Assembly (NCBI GenBank): GCA_017441295.1
Contig: JAFRYA010000032.1
Span: 1 to 45,104 of the forward strand
Source of the DNA: Lachnospiraceae bacterium
GTDB taxonomy: Bacteria > Bacillota > Clostridia > Lachnospirales > Lachnospiraceae
Length of the DNA: 45,104 nt
Direction: 5' to 3'
Positions 22,127 to 30,335 of this stretch are shown here, piece after piece (position 1 is the stretch's first letter; each line of letters opens with the position of its first letter). Made by a program: the position numbers and the translations under genes. The notes below the pieces were generated by a model. It searched no databases. It was not told where the DNA came from and was given only the letters and a program-made list of their open reading frames with translations.

Positions 22127-23916
22127 TAGTTCTTACCCATAATGATATTCTTTACCCTGACGTAATCGAGTGATGAAATCTTGCCATCGCCGTTTACGTC
22201 TGCTGCCTTCAGGTTCTCAGGGTCAGTGATGACCTTGGTCTTCATGATATGGTTCTTGATAGCTACATAGTCCAGCGCGGAAACCTTGCCGTCGCCGTTT
22301 ACATCGCCGTTCTTTCTGGCCGGTGTTACGTCAGGTTCCTCGCCCTCCACGAATGTCAGCGTACAAGCCTTGGAAGCTGTGACTGTGATCGTATATGAAT
22401 TCTTATAACCGGTCTCTGACTTAGCCCAGACTTTGACCGTGTTGGTGCCCTTTTCCAGTTCGAACGTCTTGCTGCCCGTCATGGAAGCGCCTTCAGGCAC
22501 TTTGTAATAAATTGTTGTATCCCCTGAAACGCTCAATGAATACTTCTTGGTGTACATGGTGAATGCGGGACTGAGTTCACCTGACATTTCCATGAAATAA
22601 TAGTTGTTTCTCTTGTCATTAAGAGGCGGACATGTATAGAGCTTGTCCCTGATATCCGTGTATACAGGTATTCTGAAAACCAGTGACAATTCCTTATTGT
22701 TTTCAAACACCTTTTTCAGTCTCTTGCCTGATTCATATGCATCGTAAACTGAAGAAGCATAGTAATGTTTATACTGCGATACTCCGTTCAGTACGTTGAA
22801 ATCTTTGTAATAATATGTATCCTGATTATTGTTCAGATAGCCGCTCGCGTAGAGGCTGGCGCCGTCCACGATGGCTTTGTAAATGGTGTTCCATCCTCTC
22901 TTCTTGGCATATTCCAGACCATTCTTTATAACGTCCTCATTCGTTGTTCCTGAGGCCGCCCAGTTGTAGAAATTGTAATAACCCTCATAACCTTTGTATG
23001 TGCCGCTGGTCAGCGGAGATCCGTCCGCGCCCTGCTCCTGTACAATAGTACTGGCCAGGACATATGGGCTGACGTTCGCCACTTCCGCAGCCTTCATAAT
23101 AACAGCCGCGTAATCTCCTCCCAGACTCTGGTCATCTTCATCTCCCTCGACCGGAGTATAAGGATTCTCCATAAAGGTGCCTGCAATTATCTTCCTGACT
23201 CCGGCAATAGTCTGGTCATCCGAATTTGACTGTTTCATGAACTGATAAATACATTCCGTATCAAGGAAATTCCTCGGGTCCAGATAATATGCCACGGTCT
23301 CATATGAAGCCACTGTCCAGTTGCCTTCAGACGCGATCCATTTGCCGGTTTCCCAGTTATAATTGCTCTTCACCATGGCCTTGAGTGAATTGTAATTGCT
23401 CATCTCGACCTTGCGTTCCATCTGGTACTGCGCAGAAATGACAGTAGTAAAAGGCGTGTCAACAAAGTCCGCCTGGAAAACATAATGCGGATACATCAGA
23501 TGTATCTGCCTCAGTTTGTTCTTGTAATAATCAGGGAAATCCGCGATCTGCGATTCGAATAAGGTATCCTCATCAGTCAGCAGTACGACATACTTGTAGT
23601 TAACATATCCGCTCTTACCATCAAAAGTGATGTGATACCATTTGTAATTGTATTTGTCATACCCATGACCAGTGACGCTGACGAGCGTGCCCGCGCTCAG
23701 CTGCTCAATGGCTGTGCCGCCCGGAGTCTCCCTGAGCCACATGGAATCGCCGTCGTAAGGCTCGTCAATATAGCCCTCAATCGGCTCGTCGTATTCGACC
23801 TCATTAGCAGCCATTGTCCTGAACGGAAAAGCGCATAACAAAAGCAGCGCTAATAATACTATTAGCGCGCTTTTTATGATCATTGGTATTCGATTAAACG
23901 TAATCATTTTATTCAT
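22126..23916 (-). CDS. Secreted N-acetylglucosaminidase with SH3 and dockerin domains
   Basis: The 596-residue protein has a signal peptide (about 1-36, ending in TMAA) and a bacterial SH3 domain (about 50-112, GGTAIEQLSAGTLVSVTGHG). A glucosaminidase domain of the LytG/endo-beta-N-acetylglucosaminidase type follows (about 230-410, ASTIVQEQGADG carrying the catalytic Glu, YNFYNWAASGT). A cadherin-like beta-sandwich (about 430-520) and a type I dockerin (about 535-596, two Ca-binding loops DVNGDGKVSALDY and DVNGDGKISSLDY) complete it. It should cut peptidoglycan at the cell surface. The ribosome site is weak (AGG). The promoter at 23943-23971 is very good. The coupled downstream membrane protein and exporter form one operon with it. 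Confidence 0.92.
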   Translation of the reverse strand: MNKMITFNRIPMIIKSALIVLLALLLLCAFPFRTMAANEVEYDEPIEGYIDEPYDGDSMWLRETPGGTAIEQLSAGTLVSVTGHGYDKYNYKWYHITFDGKSGYVNYKYVVLLTDEDTLFESQIADFPDYYKNKLRQIHLMYPHYVFQADFVDTPFTTVISAQYQMERKVEMSNYNSLKAMVKSNYNWETGKWIASEGNWTVASYETVAYYLDPRNFLDTECIYQFMKQSNSDDQTIAGVRKIIAGTFMENPYTPVEGDEDDQSLGGDYAAVIMKAAEVANVSPYVLASTIVQEQGADGSPLTSGTYKGYEGYYNFYNWAASGTTNEDVIKNGLEYAKKRGWNTIYKAIVDGASLYASGYLNNNQDTYYYKDFNVLNGVSQYKHYYASSVYDAYESGKRLKKVFENNKELSLVFRIPVYTDIRDKLYTCPPLNDKRNNYYFMEMSGELSPAFTMYTKKYSLSVSGDTTIYYKVPEGASMTGSKTFELEKGTNTVKVWAKSETGYKNSYTITVTASKACTLTFVEGEEPDVTPARKNGDVNGDGKVSALDYVAIKNHIMKTKVITDPENLKAADVNGDGKISSLDYVRVKNIIMGKN

Positions 23917-23942
23917 ATTGCGCCTAGTATATGCTTTAAGAA

Positions 23943-23971
23943 ATTATAATATTTTGTATAATTCTAGTCAA
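23943..23971 (-). promoter_or_regulatory. Promoter of the glucosaminidase operon
   Basis: On the minus strand TTGACT (23966-23971), a 17-base spacer and perfect TATAAT (23943-23948) lie about 27 bases before the start codon. Confidence 0.88.
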
Positions 23972-23997
23972 GCAAGACACAATATCTTGACATTTAG

Positions 23998-24924
23998 CTA
24001 TTTGCCAGGTTTTTTAAGCGGCTGCAGATAGCTTGTCCACTCTTTGAAAACTCTGTCTACTTCGTCTTTATGTTCCTTAACAGCCTCATATGGTGACCTC
24101 TGCTGCTTATGCATCTCTTCCTCAGCCGCATTGTCCTTGAACCTGCTGGCATCCTCTCCTCCATCGAATGTGACCTTCAGCAGCCCGTCAACGATTTCAG
24201 CCTTGCCATAGAAGTTGCATACCGGGCATCTGACCTTGCCGTCCTGAATCTGTACAATATCATTATGGCAGACAGGACATACTTCGTTCTTATCTCCTCT
24301 GTATGTTGTCCTGCCAGGGAGTTCCTTAAGTGCCTCGGCAATATTCTGACCAAGCCTTTCTGCTCTGGCGAAGGCTTCCGGACGCAGAGTAATGCCTTTT
24401 ATCGGCGCGCAGTAATAAACCAGCATCTGGTCGATCAGACGGTCCATCTGACTGCCGCAAAGTTCTGTTCCAATAAAGTTGATGAAAGGTGAGAACAGAT
24501 TGAGCATATCTGATCCGCCCACGCCGATAGACGCAAATACTCTCTTCTGAGCGTCAGCCTCCTTAGTGTGTCTGGCAAATCCATAACAATGTATCCTGTT
24601 AAAGAATGTAAACAGAATTCCCGGTACTGTCAGCTGATAAGCAGGCGCGGATATGATCAGACCGTCGCTTTCCAGTACCTTCTCAATAATAAACTGAAAA
24701 TCGTCTTCATCCCATTTATGCACGCATTTAGGAGTGAATACCCCATCCTTGTGGCTATCAGGGCCGGAGCACAGCTCACAGCCTGTACAAGGCGCGATAT
24801 AAAAGTCCTGAAGTCTCAGATACTCAACCTCGTGGCCGTTCTCCTCAACTGTTTTAAGTGCCCTCTTGAGCAGCAGTTCTCCGTTGCCGTTCCTTCTGCC
24901 GCAGCTTATTCCTAAAACCTTCAT
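23998..24924 (-). CDS. Flavodoxin-fold NAD(P)H reductase with C-terminal zinc ribbon
   Basis: The 308-residue protein starts with MKVLGISCGRRNGNGE (FMN phosphate loop), contains a Cys-rich APCTGCELCSG segment and SAPAYQLTVPG at the flavin ring, so the first 210 residues belong to the FMN reductase / iron-sulfur flavoprotein group. Residues 215-260 add a zinc ribbon (CPVC and CPVC), followed by a charged helical tail. The ATG at 24924 has GGGAGG upstream; a longer frame to 24969 runs into the hairpin. The leader has an intrinsic-terminator-like hairpin right after the promoter, so expression may be attenuated. Confidence 0.88.
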   Translation of the reverse strand: MKVLGISCGRRNGNGELLLKRALKTVEENGHEVEYLRLQDFYIAPCTGCELCSGPDSHKDGVFTPKCVHKWDEDDFQFIIEKVLESDGLIISAPAYQLTVPGILFTFFNRIHCYGFARHTKEADAQKRVFASIGVGGSDMLNLFSPFINFIGTELCGSQMDRLIDQMLVYYCAPIKGITLRPEAFARAERLGQNIAEALKELPGRTTYRGDKNEVCPVCHNDIVQIQDGKVRCPVCNFYGKAEIVDGLLKVTFDGGEDASRFKDNAAEEEMHKQQRSPYEAVKEHKDEVDRVFKEWTSYLQPLKKPGK

Positions 24925-24944
24925 TTCATACCTCCCATAATGAA

Positions 24945-24977
24945 AAATGCGGGCGGTGCCGCACAGCACACGCCCGC
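24945..24977 (-). promoter_or_regulatory. Leader terminator or attenuator of the flavoprotein gene
   Basis: GCGGGCG (24949-24955) pairs with 24971-24977 and GTGC (24956-24959) with 24966-24969, leaving one bulged base. On the minus strand the hairpin is followed by ATTTTTCATT and then the ribosome site. It sits between the promoter and the gene, so read-through would be needed for expression. Confidence 0.6.
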
Positions 24978-24984
24978 CGGTACT

Positions 24985-25014
24985 ATTGTAGCACCTTTTT
25001 TATTGATAACACAA
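24985..25014 (-). promoter_or_regulatory. Promoter of the flavoprotein gene
   Basis: TTGTGT (25009-25014), an 18-base spacer and TACAAT (24985-24990) read on the minus strand. Transcription would begin only a few bases before the leader hairpin. Confidence 0.65.
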
Positions 25015-25093
25015 TGTTCAATCCCTGTATTGCATATACAAGATAACATAAAAATCACTTTTTAACATTAAACCCAAGTTCGAAAAAATAAGG

Positions 25094-25122
25094 TTGATTT
25101 TGTACATAAGTTTAATTAAAAT
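25094..25122 (+). promoter_or_regulatory. Promoter of the CdaR/PucR-like regulator
   Basis: TTGATT (25094-25099), a 17-base spacer and TAAAAT (25117-25122) lie about 40 bases before the ATG, divergent from the flavoprotein promoter. Confidence 0.75.
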
Positions 25123-25160
25123 GGATTTGCGGTAATTATATCGTTTTTTTAGGAGATATT

Positions 25161-26549
25161 ATGAAAATAATAATTGCTGAAGATAATGAAATAAAAGATA
25201 TTGTTAAAAATAAAAACGGAGTCAGCATTTATGACTTTCCTGAGACTCTTGACAAAGATGAGATCATTCCTATCATTTCTTCCAAGAATTTCAAGGTTGC
25301 GTCATACTTTTCACATATGGGTGCACTTCATGAATCTCTCCGTTCAAATGACAGGGAGCTGATAGCATCTAATATTGCCAAGCTGTTGGAATGCCCTGTT
25401 GACTTTGTATCCCGCGCCGGCAAGGTGCTCGTATCCGTAAATATCGACGAGAACAAAAAGAACCGTTTTGCCAAGAATCAATATGTGCCGGGAATCAACA
25501 AAATCGGTGATTATCATTTAAGCACCATTTTTTTTAATCCCAAGCATACCAGCAAACTGGTTGCATTAGAAGATGCGGATGCGGAAATGATGGGCAACTA
25601 CCTCTTCCCTATCCATGCTGACAGCAGTTCTCCGGTCGTTCTGGGATATGTTGTTCTGGAAAATATGTCCCGCAAAGTAATTGACTATCTGATGCCGGTA
25701 ATGAACTATATACAGAACGCTCTTTCACTTACTTTCTGGAGTTATGAACGTACTGAATTCAGGAACGCGTCTAAATATACAGCTTTCATTAAACAGCTGT
25801 TAAACGGCGATCTGAATGACAACGTTCAGATTGAACATCTGGTGAATGAGTATCTGCCTCTTAAGTCATATCCTTTGCTGCTCATAGTTGTCCAGATCAG
25901 AGACGTTGATAACGAATTCAGACAGAACGATAATGTTATTTCAGAAGTTTTTCCTCTGGGAACCTACTTCTCTTATAACGCAGCCTCTGCGGTCCTGATT
26001 CCCTATGAAGAAGGCCCTCAGTTCAAAAGGCAGCTCGAACAGCTGCAGGCCAGCCTGGAAAAAAATGATTGTACCGCAGGCATAAGTGAGCCTATTCCAA
26101 AAATCGACGCTAATTTCAAGAATTATTTTGAACGTGCACACGCTGCTGCCATTGCTGCATCTGCGCTGAGTGCTAACGGCAGGAGATATTTGTATTACAA
26201 GGAAGCAGCCCTCTGCCACCTTGCGATCAACCTTACAGAGGTTCCTCACCTGTCAGGCATCAGACAATCGCTGGTGGATGTCAATCTGATCAGAATGATT
26301 GAACAAGACGCAAGAAAAGGTTCTGATTATTTCAGAACCCTTCAGGCATACTGGCATTTCAATCATGATACTGTCAAAATATGTGATTACCTGCATCTCA
26401 GCAAGAGCACTCTGTTTTACAAGCTGAATAAGATCAAGGAATTCCTTGGCCAGGACATTAATGATTATGAGAATGTGATCCAGCTCAGCATGGGCATAGC
26501 GATACTCGAATCCATGGGGCTGATCACCAGAGACGTTTATCCTGAATAA
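25161..26549 (+). CDS. CdaR/PucR-type transcriptional regulator
   Basis: The C-terminal 60 residues of this 462-residue protein form a PucR-type helix-turn-helix (HTH_30: HDTVKICDYLHLSKSTLFYKLNKIKE, about 395-425), found in regulators such as CdaR and PucR. The central part (about 190-370) resembles the GGDEF-like region of that family. The N-terminal about 180 residues look like a sensory domain without an identified ligand. AGGAG precedes the ATG. It is transcribed divergently from the flavoprotein gene and may control it. No aromatic-responsive motif is visible, so a link with the pyrogallol genes is only a possibility. Confidence 0.85.
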   Translation: MKIIIAEDNEIKDIVKNKNGVSIYDFPETLDKDEIIPIISSKNFKVASYFSHMGALHESLRSNDRELIASNIAKLLECPVDFVSRAGKVLVSVNIDENKKNRFAKNQYVPGINKIGDYHLSTIFFNPKHTSKLVALEDADAEMMGNYLFPIHADSSSPVVLGYVVLENMSRKVIDYLMPVMNYIQNALSLTFWSYERTEFRNASKYTAFIKQLLNGDLNDNVQIEHLVNEYLPLKSYPLLLIVVQIRDVDNEFRQNDNVISEVFPLGTYFSYNAASAVLIPYEEGPQFKRQLEQLQASLEKNDCTAGISEPIPKIDANFKNYFERAHAAAIAASALSANGRRYLYYKEAALCHLAINLTEVPHLSGIRQSLVDVNLIRMIEQDARKGSDYFRTLQAYWHFNHDTVKICDYLHLSKSTLFYKLNKIKEFLGQDINDYENVIQLSMGIAILESMGLITRDVYPE

Positions 26550-26550
26550 A

Positions 26551-26585
26551 AAAGCGCCGCACAATTAAGTGCGGCGTCATTTTTA
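26551..26585. terminator. Bidirectional terminator between regulator and transhydroxylase operon
   Basis: A perfect 8-bp GC-rich stem (26555-26562 with 26569-26576) with a 6-nt loop is followed by ATTTTTATTT on the plus strand and by six T on the minus strand. It closes the regulator gene and the 16-gene minus-strand operon. Confidence 0.9.
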
Positions 26586-27194
26586 TTTGAACATCTTGGC
26601 GAAATAAGGAACAACCCTCTCAATATTAACATTCGTTGTGTTGATGCACATATCGTAATTTGCCTTGTCTCCCCATTTCTGGAGTGTGTAGTCTTCATAA
26701 TAGCTGGCACGGTCTTTGTCAATCTTGTAGATGTGCTTTCTCATTTCCTTGTCTGTCAGGTTCTCACCTTCCGGAGCGCGGTCAAAACATCTCCTGACCC
26801 TGCTTTCAATATCTGCGTATACAAAGAGCCTGAACAGTCTGATATCCGGTTCTTCCCTCAGAATATAATCTGCGCAGCGTCCTACAATAACACAGTTTGA
26901 TGAGTGAGCCATCTTCTTGATAACATCAGTCTGCGCGCGGAAGATATCCTGCACCTGCTGCATTGAATAATCCGGCGCAATGTTAAATGACTGCTCGATG
27001 GTGATCGGGAACAGTCTGTGAGCTTTGCCCTCGATTACTTCATGTACATAATTCTCTGATAATGAGGTGTGATTAACTATCTCAGTCAGGACCTCTTTAT
27101 CATAATACTCATATCCGAGTTCTCCTGCCAATCTTCTGCCGAACTCTCTGCCGCCTGAACCAAACTCTCTGCCTATTGCAATAACGTTATTCAT
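26583..27194 (-). CDS. Cytidylate kinase-like protein
   Basis: The 203 residues match the cytidylate kinase-like family (Cytidylate_kin2): P-loop-like GREFGSGGREFGRRLA near the N-terminus, YYDKEVL, VGRCADYIL and a basic lid (ESRVRRCFDRAPEG). Members are widespread in Clostridia and often have no proven substrate. The ATG at 27194 is chosen for its GGAGGTG site; a frame reaching 27212 lacks one. Last gene of the long operon, 38 bases after the DUF445 gene. Confidence 0.88.
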   Translation of the reverse strand: MNNVIAIGREFGSGGREFGRRLAGELGYEYYDKEVLTEIVNHTSLSENYVHEVIEGKAHRLFPITIEQSFNIAPDYSMQQVQDIFRAQTDVIKKMAHSSNCVIVGRCADYILREEPDIRLFRLFVYADIESRVRRCFDRAPEGENLTDKEMRKHIYKIDKDRASYYEDYTLQKWGDKANYDMCINTTNVNIERVVPYFAKMFK

Positions 27195-27232
27195 AATACA
27201 CCTCCTTGACAATTTACCGATAAATTATACTG

Positions 27233-28120
27233 TCAAATAAAAGAATTAACAAGTCCTATTATTAAACCCAAAAGGCCTCCGAGGTAAACCAGATAGTTCA
27301 TTTCCCTCTTTATAGCCTGGTTTACCAGTCTTTCGATCTCGCCTGTATCCAGCTCCATGATCTTGTCATGGATAAACTGTTTAATGTGGAAATTCTCCGC
27401 GATGCGTGTCTTGCTCCTGTTCATAAAGTCCTTATAGCCCTCGCGGATGAGCTTCTTGGTCAGTTCCCTGTCGATGCCTATTTCCTCAGCTGTTGCCACC
27501 AGATTCAGTTTCTTCAGTTCTTTGCCCTCTTCTTCCAGGACAGGCAGCAATATCTCCAGATCGTTTTCTTTGATATACTTCTCAACTTCCTTACCAACAT
27601 AACCCGGGATTCCCAGGGAAATGGCCTCGTTCAGTATCAGTCCGCTCACAGAACCTTTGATCTTGCTTTTAATTACCTTCTCTGTTTCTGAGGCAACCAT
27701 ACCTGCTATATCAGCGCGCATAATCCCCTGATGGATCAGATTGTAGCCGAAAGCCTTGGCATTGATGCTGATTTCTTCAGCTTTCTCATCTCCTACGATT
27801 TCCCTGATTCTGCCCTTGGCCTCACTCTTGGTCAGCGTGCCGTAAATACCGTCCGTGAAGCTTTCCACCAGATCATCTGAAAGGAAAATATTTTCAATGT
27901 CCGCATTAGTAAAGAAATTATTGTATACGACATTCGAAAGTGAGTCTGCCAGCTGGGCCTGATGTTTAGGAATAACACCCGGCGTAAAAGGCACCCTGAA
28001 CTTGCCTATGTATACCGGTTTAAGAGGCCTGAAAAGCATCTTTATAGCTATGAAATTTGTAAATGCTCCGATTATGCAGCCGATGATCGGCCCCATAATA
28101 AAATGTAAAACGTCTCCCAT
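27233..28120 (-). CDS. DUF445 family membrane protein
   Basis: The 295 residues match DUF445 (YheB-like): an N-terminal TM helix with PIIGCIIGAFTNFIAIKMLFRP, the conserved VPFTPGVIPKHQAQLADSLS segment, a long helical middle and a C-terminal TM helix (LGGLLGLIIGLVNSFI). Function is unknown in the family. It begins one base past the radical SAM stop and so is translationally coupled. Confidence 0.9.
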   Translation of the reverse strand: MGDVLHFIMGPIIGCIIGAFTNFIAIKMLFRPLKPVYIGKFRVPFTPGVIPKHQAQLADSLSNVVYNNFFTNADIENIFLSDDLVESFTDGIYGTLTKSEAKGRIREIVGDEKAEEISINAKAFGYNLIHQGIMRADIAGMVASETEKVIKSKIKGSVSGLILNEAISLGIPGYVGKEVEKYIKENDLEILLPVLEEEGKELKKLNLVATAEEIGIDRELTKKLIREGYKDFMNRSKTRIAENFHIKQFIHDKIMELDTGEIERLVNQAIKREMNYLVYLGGLLGLIIGLVNSFI

Positions 28121-28121
28121 A

Positions 28122-29063
28122 TCACAGCCTCAATTTCATTCCTGCGATCAGTGTATCCGGTTTCAGATGCATTACAGCATACATCTCACCCGCCATGCAG
28201 AATCCGCAGTCATCGCAAATGCCCAGCGTTTCTCCTGGACAGGCGCGGAATCTGGTGCCGTCAGTAATGATGAAATTGCTGATCCAGCAGTTCTTCTTAA
28301 AGCCTCTCCGTTTCATTATCTTCAGGCCGCTGACGCTGTTCTGCACAGGGCAGCCTGCCTTTTTCAGTTCTATTACCTCATCAATTATCCGGCATCTGTC
28401 CTCCATGCTCAGCATCAGTTCCTCCGTGCCCGGATAAGGTGTATGGAAGTTTACCGCAATAGAATCCAGATAAGGGCTGTCCTTGACATACATCAGTGTG
28501 TCGCGTACCGAATCTTTATTGATATTATTTACAGCTATATTTGCGCCGAGCCTGCGCGGTCTGCCCTTCTCATCTTTTGCCAGTTCATGGTATCGTCTGA
28601 TGTTCTCTTCGAGCTTGGCAAATGCACCTTCGCCTCTTACCGCGTCATGGTATTCACGGAAGCCGTCCAGGCTGACCCATACGAAGTCCGCCTTTACCCA
28701 TTCAAAAGGCATCTGGGCATTGGTCGTGATCGTCACGGAATTAAAGCCGCATTCCTTGGCCAGCGCGATCACGTCATTTATGTCGTAAGTCCTGCCGTTC
28801 TCATCGGTATATCTGTAAATGGTCGGCTCTCCGCCTTCCAGGTCCAGAAATCTTGAGCCCATAGAATGCGCGTAAATGAGTTCCTCACGTATTTTGTCGA
28901 TAGACTTCATTTCCTTGCACTGGTGCCCCATTTCGAAGCAATGCTTACACTTCAGATTGCAGTAATCCGTCACGAACAAAACGGTCTGCAGAGGGCCGTG
29001 CTTCCTGAATATCACGTTTTTCAGATACCATACAGGCAGATAACAAAGCTGTGTGAATTTCAT
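28122..29063 (-). CDS. Radical SAM protein
   Basis: The 313-residue protein has the radical SAM cluster motif CNLKCKHC (C35, C39, C42) at the start of a TIM barrel, and LEGGEPTIY for the SAM-binding GGEP. A Cys-rich C-terminal part (ACPGETLGICDDCGFC) could bind an auxiliary cluster as in SPASM-like proteins. The start overlaps the UbiA stop by four bases (ATGA). Coupling to a prenyltransferase suggests modification of a prenylated or membrane-bound molecule, but the substrate is not predictable. Confidence 0.92.
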   Translation of the reverse strand: MKFTQLCYLPVWYLKNVIFRKHGPLQTVLFVTDYCNLKCKHCFEMGHQCKEMKSIDKIREELIYAHSMGSRFLDLEGGEPTIYRYTDENGRTYDINDVIALAKECGFNSVTITTNAQMPFEWVKADFVWVSLDGFREYHDAVRGEGAFAKLEENIRRYHELAKDEKGRPRRLGANIAVNNINKDSVRDTLMYVKDSPYLDSIAVNFHTPYPGTEELMLSMEDRCRIIDEVIELKKAGCPVQNSVSGLKIMKRRGFKKNCWISNFIITDGTRFRACPGETLGICDDCGFCMAGEMYAVMHLKPDTLIAGMKLRL

Positions 29064-30073
29064 AGTACTGTAAACTTAACGATCATTATCGCAATTGAGG
29101 CAATGATGCATAAAACACAGAAAACGGAGTTGGCGTTCCTGGCCAGGAGCCATCTCTGCATAAACCAGTCAATGCCCGCCTTGCGGATTTCCTCCCACAT
29201 GCTGGAAGGTCCGTACCAGCCCTTCCACTCCACGGGAGCGAACTGGTCTTTCTTAAACCTCAGCATCGATGCAAACAGCGCTATATTCCAGGGAATCGCG
29301 AAAACACAGATGATCATGTATAACGAAAGCACCTTGAATATAACACCCAAAATAACAAATACATAAGGCGCGAAATTGATGAACGCCAGGATAATGTATC
29401 TGACAGTGTCATTATGCGCCAGCCAGGCCAGCGTCTTCTTGCCGGCCTTCATGTCCGCTGCATAGTCCATGATTGAATGGACGTACAGGATATTGATAAC
29501 GAACAGTCCCAGACAGATGGAGATGATCACCTCTGAAATATGGAACTCTCCGGATGCAGCTATACTCATTCCTATGCCGAGTGCAGGCCCGAATATTCCG
29601 CCTATTATGAGTTCTCCCAGACCGTGATAGCCCAGTTTCAGCGGGGGTGCGGAATAAAAGAGTCCGATCACAGCCACAGCCAGAACTATCCAGAGTATCC
29701 GCATTCCTCTGATCAAGAAAACAGGTACACCAAAGCAGACGGCTATGAGAGCGAAAAGGCATGACACCAGGAACCATTTGCGGGGAGAAACTGTGCCGTC
29801 CACGAGTGGCGGACATTTGACCGTCATGGCCCTGAATCCTTCTCTGGCAAGAGCTGAGCGGTCTCCCTGCTCGGCATTCTTGAAATCAAAATAGTCGTCA
29901 AATAAATTCAGACTCAGATGAGCAAAGGCAACTCCTATAATCGCAAGCAGTGCCAGATACCATCTAAAGTCTGAATATTTGGTCGCGAAAAACGCCGCAA
30001 CCAACGCCGGCAGCATACTCTGAGGCAATGCTACCGGCCTTGAATTGTTAAACCAGAATTTTATTTTGGACAT
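29060..30073 (-). CDS. UbiA-family prenyltransferase
   Basis: A 337-residue polytopic membrane protein (about eight or nine TM helices). The first Asp-rich motif is NLFDDYFDFKNAEQGD (56-71) and the second is DYAADMKAGKKTLA, both diagnostic for UbiA/MenA enzymes that join a polyprenyl chain to an aromatic acceptor. The ATG at 30073 is used; the TTG one codon earlier is less likely, and no good ribosome site is visible for either. The gene abuts the stop of the small upstream gene, so coupling is likely. A polyprenyl diphosphate synthase is encoded upstream in the same operon. The acceptor is unknown. Confidence 0.92.
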   Translation of the reverse strand: MSKIKFWFNNSRPVALPQSMLPALVAAFFATKYSDFRWYLALLAIIGVAFAHLSLNLFDDYFDFKNAEQGDRSALAREGFRAMTVKCPPLVDGTVSPRKWFLVSCLFALIAVCFGVPVFLIRGMRILWIVLAVAVIGLFYSAPPLKLGYHGLGELIIGGIFGPALGIGMSIAASGEFHISEVIISICLGLFVINILYVHSIMDYAADMKAGKKTLAWLAHNDTVRYIILAFINFAPYVFVILGVIFKVLSLYMIICVFAIPWNIALFASMLRFKKDQFAPVEWKGWYGPSSMWEEIRKAGIDWFMQRWLLARNANSVFCVLCIIASIAIMIVKFTVL

Positions 30074-30076
30074 CAA

Positions 30077-30301
30077 TTATTTAATCTTGTCTAACTGTCT
30101 CTCAGCTGCAGCTTTGATTTTCTGAGCAAAGGTCTCTTCACCCTGTGCTGCTCTGTCATATTCAAATCCTGCATCCTGAAGGTCGTCAAAATCCTGAACG
30201 TCAGCTTCCTTCTTGCCATATGCTTTGTAAAGTTCATATGCGCCGTAAGCTGCTAATCCGATAACTCCTAATTTCAGTAATCCAGTGAAAAAGCCTTTCA
30301 T
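30077..30301 (-). CDS. Small membrane-anchored protein
   Basis: A 74-residue protein with one N-terminal hydrophobic helix (about 4-24, GLLKLGVIGLAAYGAYELY) and a charged, mostly helical tail ending in ERQLDKIK. GGAGGATAAG precedes the ATG. It sits between flxA and the UbiA gene. No family is recognised. It could be a membrane tether for the Flx-Hdr complex, but that is only a guess from position. Confidence 0.8.
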   Translation of the reverse strand: MKGFFTGLLKLGVIGLAAYGAYELYKAYGKKEADVQDFDDLQDAGFEYDRAAQGEETFAQKIKAAAERQLDKIK

Positions 30302-30335
30302 TTCTTATCCTCCATTATTATCCCCGACGGGTTTT

